From Streptomyces coffeae (GTDB lineage Bacteria; Actinomycetota; Actinomycetes; Streptomycetales; Streptomycetaceae): 64,000 nucleotides of DNA. Position numbers and translations under genes: made by a program. Positions 60,287-64,000 of the stretch are shown in pieces; within the stretch, counting starts at the first letter, position 1, and every line of letters begins with the position of its first letter. Under the pieces are notes generated by a model, which did no database searches, had not been told where the DNA came from, and was given only the letters and a program-made list of their open reading frames with translations. The stretch is from assembly GCF_016741875.1 (NCBI RefSeq), contig NZ_JAERRF010000027.1, positions 55,495 to 119,494 of the forward strand. The letters are read 5' to 3'.

Positions 60287-61882
60287 ATGTCCGAGCCGGA
60301 GATCGCCCCCGAGATTCCAGACCGTCACACCACCGCGGGGAAGCTCGCGGACCTGCAACGCCGCGTCGAAGAAGCGACCCACGCGGGCTCGGCACGGGCG
60401 GTGGAGAAGCAGCACGCCAAGGGCAAGCTGACCGCGCGCGAGCGGATCCACCTCCTCCTCGACGAGGGGTCCTTCACCGAGCTCGACGAGTTCGCCCGGC
60501 ACCGCTCCACCAATTTCGGCCTGGAGCAGAACCGGCCCTACGGCGATGGCGTGGTCACCGGCTACGGCACGGTCGACGGGCGTCCGGTGGCGGTGTTCTC
60601 CCAGGACTTCACCGTCTTCGGCGGAGCGCTCGGCGAGGTGTTCGGCGAGAAGATCGTCAAGGTCATGGACTTCGCGCTGAAGACCGGCTGCCCGGTCATC
60701 GGCATCAATGACTCCGGCGGCGCCCGTATCCAGGAGGGCGTGGCCTCGCTCGGCATGTACGGCGAGATCTTCCGCCGCAACACCCATGCCTCCGGGGTGA
60801 TTCCGCAGATCAGCCTGGTCGTCGGCCCGTGTGCGGGCGGCGCGGTCTACTCCCCGGCGATCACCGACTTCACGGTGATGGTGGACCAGACCTCGCATAT
60901 GTTCATCACCGGCCCGGACGTGATCAAGACGGTCACCGGTGAGGACGTGGGCTTCGAGGAGCTCGGCGGCGCCCGCACCCACAACACCACCTCCGGTGTG
61001 GCGCACTACATGGCCGGTGATGAGAAGGACGGCATCGAGTACGTCAAGACGCTGCTGTCGTACCTGCCGTCCAACAACCTCTCCGAGCCCCCGGCCTTCC
61101 CCGACGAGGCCGACCTCGAGGTCTCCGACGAGGACCGGGAGATGGACACGCTCATCCCGGACTCGGCGAACCAGCCGTACGACATGCACCAGGCGATCGA
61201 GCACGTCCTGGACGACAACGAGTTCCTGGAGACGCAGCCGCTCTTCGCGCCGAACATCATCACCGGCTTCGGCCGGGTCGAGGGCCACCCGGTGGGCATC
61301 GTGGCCAACCAGCCGATGCAGTTCGCCGGATGCCTGGACATCGACGCCTCGGAGAAGGCCGCGCGCTTCGTGCGCACCTGCGACGCGTTCAATGTGCCGG
61401 TGCTGACCTTCGTGGACGTGCCCGGCTTCCTGCCCGGCACCGAGCAGGAGTTCAGCGGCATCATCCGGCGCGGTGCCAAGCTGATCTACGCCTACGCCGA
61501 GGCCACCGTCCCGCTGATCACCGTGATCACCCGCAAGGCGTTCGGCGGTGCCTACGACGTCATGGGCTCCAAGCACCTGGGCGCGGACCTCAACCTGGCC
61601 TGGCCGACCGCCCAGATCGCGGTCATGGGCGCCCAGGGCGCGGTCAACATCCTGCACCGGCGGACCATCGCCGCCTCCGACGACCCGGAGGCGACCCGCA
61701 CCGAGCTGATCGCCGACTACGAGGACACCCTGCTCAACCCGTACGTCGCGGCCGAGCGCGGCTATATCGACGCGGTCGTGATGCCGTCCGAGACCCGCCG
61801 CCACATCATCCGGGGCCTGCGCACCCTGCGGAACAAGCGCGAGTCGCTGCCCCCGAAGAAGCACGGCAACATCCCCCTCTAG
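60287..61882 (+). CDS. pccB: Acyl-CoA carboxylase beta subunit (propionyl-CoA type)
   Basis: Carboxyltransferase subunit of acetyl/propionyl-CoA carboxylase, supplying methylmalonyl-CoA. 531 residues with two crotonase-like halves: GGARIQEGVASLGMYGEIF, GPCAGGAVYSPA, SHMFITGP in the first; GFLPGTEQEFSGIIRRGAKL and RKAFGGAYDVMGSKHLGAD in the second. The Asp of AYD (residue 424) aligns with Asp422 of S. coelicolor PccB, known to set acyl preference. AGGAG precedes ATG 60287. It is followed 13 bases later by accE. Confidence 0.95.
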   Translation: MSEPEIAPEIPDRHTTAGKLADLQRRVEEATHAGSARAVEKQHAKGKLTARERIHLLLDEGSFTELDEFARHRSTNFGLEQNRPYGDGVVTGYGTVDGRPVAVFSQDFTVFGGALGEVFGEKIVKVMDFALKTGCPVIGINDSGGARIQEGVASLGMYGEIFRRNTHASGVIPQISLVVGPCAGGAVYSPAITDFTVMVDQTSHMFITGPDVIKTVTGEDVGFEELGGARTHNTTSGVAHYMAGDEKDGIEYVKTLLSYLPSNNLSEPPAFPDEADLEVSDEDREMDTLIPDSANQPYDMHQAIEHVLDDNEFLETQPLFAPNIITGFGRVEGHPVGIVANQPMQFAGCLDIDASEKAARFVRTCDAFNVPVLTFVDVPGFLPGTEQEFSGIIRRGAKLIYAYAEATVPLITVITRKAFGGAYDVMGSKHLGADLNLAWPTAQIAVMGAQGAVNILHRRTIAASDDPEATRTELIADYEDTLLNPYVAAERGYIDAVVMPSETRRHIIRGLRTLRNKRESLPPKKHGNIPL

Positions 61883-61895
61883 AAGGGCTGATTCC

Positions 61896-62102
61896 ATGAT
61901 CCGAATCGTCCGGGGCAATCCCACCCCTGAGGAGTTGGCCGCCGCAGTCGCGGTGGTCCAGGCCCGCGCGGCGGCCGCCGCGGCCGTCGCGCAGGGCGAG
62001 GGCGTACCGGAGGAGTGGTCCGATCCGGCGCGCACCCTCCCCAGCCGCCGGATGCCGCACCCCGGCCCCAAGGCATGGCGTACGACGTATTGGCCGGCCT
62101 GA
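61896..62102 (+). CDS. accE: Acyl-CoA carboxylase epsilon subunit
   Basis: 68 residues with the AccE/PccE layout: IRIVRGNPTPEELAAAVAVVQARAAA (helix that packs on the beta subunit) and a Pro/Arg tail ending GPKAWRTTYWPA. The family assists the alpha-beta complex of actinobacterial acyl-CoA carboxylases. GAAGGGC upstream of ATG 61896. It sits 13 bases after pccB, the usual place. Confidence 0.93.
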   Translation: MIRIVRGNPTPEELAAAVAVVQARAAAAAAVAQGEGVPEEWSDPARTLPSRRMPHPGPKAWRTTYWPA

Positions 62103-62131
62103 CCGAGCCGCCGGAGCGCCGGAAATAGTGC

Positions 62132-62181
62132 CCGAGCGCCGTGGCGCCTGAGTATGCGTACTCAGGCGCCACGGCGCTCGG
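62132..62181. terminator. Very strong terminator after accE
   Basis: A perfect 23-bp stem (62132-62154 with 62159-62181) with a four-base TGCG loop, 30 bases after the accE stop. Confidence 0.9.
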
Positions 62182-62199
62182 CGTTCCAGTATCGGAAGC

Positions 62200-62331
62200 A
62201 TGCTGTGGTCCGAGCCGCCCGATGAGCCGCCCGAGGAATTGCGGCGGGCGCAGGCCATGCTCCGGCGCGCCCGTGCCGTCCTGGCGATCGCCGTGATGAT
62301 CGCGATGTGCATCCTGGCGCTGTGTCCCTGA
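62200..62331 (+). CDS. Very small single-helix membrane protein
   Basis: 43 residues from ATG 62200, with GGAAG four bases before. A Glu/Pro/Arg-rich start precedes one hydrophobic helix (AVLAIAVMIAMCILAL) and the chain ends at CP. It is too short for the usual length cut-off. It lies between the accE terminator and maf, 54 bases before maf, where related Streptomyces also carry a small gene (from memory). Function unknown. Confidence 0.5.
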   Translation: MLWSEPPDEPPEELRRAQAMLRRARAVLAIAVMIAMCILALCP

Positions 62332-62385
62332 CCGGTCCCTGAGAGGCCCGGCCGGACGGGCGGGGGACGGCCTACTCTGGTGCGC

Positions 62386-62991
62386 ATGACCGCACAGCGC
62401 ACCCTTATTCTCGCGTCCGCCTCCCCCGCCCGGCTCGGGCTGCTGCGCCAGGCCGGGTTGGCTCCGAAGGTGATCGTCAGCGGGGTGGACGAGGACGCGC
62501 TGAGCGCGGCCACCCCCGGGGAACTGGCCCGGGTGCTCGCGGAGGCCAAGGCGGACGCGGTGGCGGCCCTTCCGGAGGCGTCACAGGCGCTGGTGGTCGG
62601 CTGTGACTCGGTGCTGGAGCTGGACGGTCAGGCGCTGGGCAAGCCCGCGGACGCCGAGGAGGCCACCGCCCGCTGGAAGGCGATGCGCGGCCGGGCGGGG
62701 GTGCTGCGCACCGGCCACTGTGTGATCGACACGGCGAGCGGGCAGCGCACCTCGGCCACCGCTTCCACCACCGTCCGGTTCGGCGAGCCGTCCGACGCCG
62801 AGGTCGCGGCGTACGTCGCCAGCGGTGAACCCCTGCATGTGGCGGGCGCGTTCACGCTCGACGGCCGCTCGGCGCCGTTCATCGACTCCATCGAGGGCGA
62901 CGCGGGCACGGTGATCGGGCTGTCCCTGCCGCTGCTGCGGCGGCTGCTGGCCGAGGTCGGCGTGGGCATCACCGACCTCTGGACCGACTGA
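62386..62991 (+). CDS. maf: Maf-family nucleoside triphosphate pyrophosphatase
   Basis: 201 residues. Maf proteins hydrolyse dTTP, UTP and modified nucleotides, and affect division arrest. Motifs: LILASASPARLGLLRQAGL (the SxSPRR-like site is SASPARLG here), GCDSVLELDGQALGKP, STTVRFGEPSDAEVAAYVASGEP and FIDSIEGDAGTVIGLSLPLL. ATG 62386 is chosen; GTG 62380 lies directly before. The catalytic Lys/Glu residues of the family lie in the last two motifs. Confidence 0.93.
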   Translation: MTAQRTLILASASPARLGLLRQAGLAPKVIVSGVDEDALSAATPGELARVLAEAKADAVAALPEASQALVVGCDSVLELDGQALGKPADAEEATARWKAMRGRAGVLRTGHCVIDTASGQRTSATASTTVRFGEPSDAEVAAYVASGEPLHVAGAFTLDGRSAPFIDSIEGDAGTVIGLSLPLLRRLLAEVGVGITDLWTD

Positions 62992-63094
62992 GCGGCTGAG
63001 CGGCTGACGAGGGCCTGAGCGGACTCGCTGAACTCCGGTGTGGTGCGGTTGCGCCCCGAAGGGGCGCGGGGCTGTGTCGATGTGCGGCTCCGCC

Positions 63095-63169
63095 GCGTGG
63101 GCGCGGCCGGCCACGAGGCGGCCGCAGACGCATGACGGCACCTCACGGCACTTCCCGCGGAGCGCTCAG
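63095..63169. repeat. Dispersed 75-bp repeat, copy B
   Basis: Matches 46601-46675 with 9 differences in 75 bases. Upstream, GCGCCCC-GAA-GGGGCGC (about 63051-63067) forms a hairpin that may be part of a longer element. It lies between the converging maf and membrane-protein genes. Confidence 0.8.
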
Positions 63170-63176
63170 TCCGGGC

Positions 63177-63635
63177 CTAGGCGGGGCTGGGGGCGTCCTG
63201 GCCGTTGCCCGCGGACTCGGCGGGCGCGGTGTCCTCCTCCGGCCCGTACGCCAGCAGCGTGAGCACGAGCAGCCCCAGCACCACCATCATGAAGCCGAAC
63301 GCGGGCCAGCCGACCAGGCCGACCGAGAAGGCGCCCAACAGCCCGTGCACCACGGCACAGGTGATGAGCAGAATGCGGCCGAAGCGGCCGGGCGCGCGGT
63401 CGCGGATCGCGACGCGCAGCAGCACCACACCGCACAGCAGCAGATAGAGGCCGAAGACACCGCCCGCGACCCAGGTGCCCATGGACATCGCGTCCGTGTC
63501 GAGCCCGCCCATGGACATCTGCTGCCGGTCCACGACCAGGCCCAGGATCCAGTTCAGCAGCGCTATTCCGGCCGCTTCCAGCATCAGCGTCACGGCCGCT
63601 ATCGCGGCCACTGGTCTGCGCGCCACCCCGCCCAC
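63177..63635 (-). CDS. Four-helix membrane protein of unknown function
   Basis: About 152 residues from GTG 63635 (GTG 63626 is also possible, with AGAGG-like bases before it). Four hydrophobic helices are visible: PVAAIAAVTLMLEAAGIALLNWILGLV, WVAGGVFGLYLLLCGVVLLRVAI, ILLITCAVVHGLLGAFSVGLV and FGFMMVVLGLLVLTLLAYG. An Asp/Met-rich loop (DRQQMSMGGLDTDAMSMG) separates helices 1 and 2. The tail is acidic. No family is recognised. Confidence 0.7.
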   Translation of the reverse strand: MGGVARRPVAAIAAVTLMLEAAGIALLNWILGLVVDRQQMSMGGLDTDAMSMGTWVAGGVFGLYLLLCGVVLLRVAIRDRAPGRFGRILLITCAVVHGLLGAFSVGLVGWPAFGFMMVVLGLLVLTLLAYGPEEDTAPAESAGNGQDAPSPA

Positions 63636-63994
63636 CCTCTTCCGCTCGACACCGTGAACGCTACTAACGGGTAAGCGCGGCCGACAAGAGGCGTGCAACA
63701 GGCGGCGTCGACGGGGTGGACGAGCGAGGACCACGCGGCAAAAATTCCGCCGCTCGTTCGTAGGGATTCCACAAAGAAAGCTGAAGCGCCGCAGCAAGGC
63801 TAGGCAGAGACCTAGCCCACATCGTGTAGCGCGCCGCGGCCCCGAAAACCGGGCGTACGGTGGAGCGACGGGGGATTTGGCTTCCTGTTCGCGCCCGGGT
63901 TCACGCTCCGTGTGGTCAAGCTCACCCCCAGGGTCTTCTCGGCGCGAGGTGTTGTCAGTACCTAAACTCGGCTTGTTTCAAGGAGGGAGTCATC
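63636..63994. promoter_or_regulatory. Upstream region of the rightward gene at the window end
   Basis: About 360 bases with no supported gene. GGCTAGG-CAGAGA-CCTAGCC (63798-63817), a perfect 7-bp inverted repeat, may be an operator or leader hairpin. AAGGAGGGAG at 63980-63989 is a strong ribosome-binding site for the GTG at 63995. Confidence 0.45.
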
Positions 63995-64000
63995 GTGCGC
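63995..64000 (+). CDS. First two codons of a rightward gene (possibly acyl-CoA carboxylase alpha)
   Basis: GTG CGC follows AAGGAGGGAG with five bases between, a strong start. Only Met-Arg is encoded. In other Streptomyces the carboxylase biotin-carrying subunit follows accE, the small gene, maf and a membrane protein in this order and starts with MRK, so accA2 is the likely identity. The residues seen cannot prove this. Confidence 0.4.

Noticed and set aside
59213..62071. A 952-residue minus-strand reading frame spanning birA and all of pccB/accE
   Set aside because: Only its C-terminal 295 residues (birA) look like a real protein; the rest is antisense to pccB and rich in Val/Gly/Arg/Asp from GC-biased shadow reading.
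1..64000. CRISPR arrays, rRNA genes and insertion sequences
   Set aside because: No regularly spaced repeats of CRISPR size, no rRNA-like sequence and no transposase-like reading frame were seen.

Overview
The window is high-GC actinobacterial DNA and almost certainly comes from a Streptomyces chromosome. The evidence is pervasive G/C in third codon positions, GTG and TTG starts, a tRNA-Leu with anticodon UAA (bldA), a conservon (cvnA-D with a cytochrome P450), resuscitation-promoting-factor proteins, and small families such as DUF6479 and DUF4287. The DMATS-type prenyltransferase next to a tryptophanase recalls producers of prenylated indoles, but I cannot name the species.

Layout. (1) 1-4.9 kb holds leftward histidine-utilisation genes: hutU, an M20 amidohydrolase, hutF and a hutI cut by the window edge. 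(2) 5-12.2 kb holds an MDR oxidoreductase, a LysA-like decarboxylase, an RpiR regulator divergent from an NCS1 permease, and a MatB-like acyl-CoA synthetase. (3) 12.4-19.9 kb holds cystathionine beta-synthase, an SGNH hydrolase, a thiolase, small conserved proteins and a Bax-inhibitor-1 membrane protein. (4) 20-25.4 kb holds bldA, an ABC exporter pair and a cyclopropane-synthase-like methyltransferase. (5) 25.6-33.3 kb is a housekeeping block of ndh with two Rex-like operators, ppx, a DUF501 gene, a DivIC/FtsB gene, eno, and two Rpf/LysM genes, the first behind a c-di-AMP riboswitch.

(6) 33.5-42.1 kb is the accessory region and the most interesting part. It contains a P450, then a compact operon cvnA-B-C-D-E whose fifth gene is a CYP157-type P450 lacking the ExxR motif, then an ABBA-fold (DMATS-type) aromatic prenyltransferase and a tryptophanase. 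I read it as a signalling-controlled pathway to prenylated indoles. The only in-frame TTA codon I found in the window's genes lies in cvnC, while the tRNA that reads it (bldA) is encoded about 17 kb away.

(7) 42.2-48.1 kb holds a DUF6479 protein, MazG, a SurA-like lipoprotein, an HNH-nuclease lipoprotein, a DUF2079 membrane protein, a VOC protein and an RDD protein. (8) 48.2-64 kb holds an L,D-transpeptidase, hutH, a GAF-GGDEF protein, enoyl-CoA hydratase, a MarR/SMP-30 divergent pair, an orphan CvnE-like P450 with a long disordered tail, class III adenylate cyclase, birA, pccB, accE, maf and the first codons of a rightward gene.

Connections. HutH, HutU, HutI, HutF and possibly the M20 enzyme make a full histidine-to-glutamate route, split between two ends of the window. 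BirA, PccB and AccE belong to propionyl/acetyl-CoA carboxylation. Second-messenger functions recur: a diguanylate cyclase, an adenylate cyclase, a c-di-AMP riboswitch and a conservon GTPase. Starts given here are my choices from ribosome-binding sites; no similarity search was possible.
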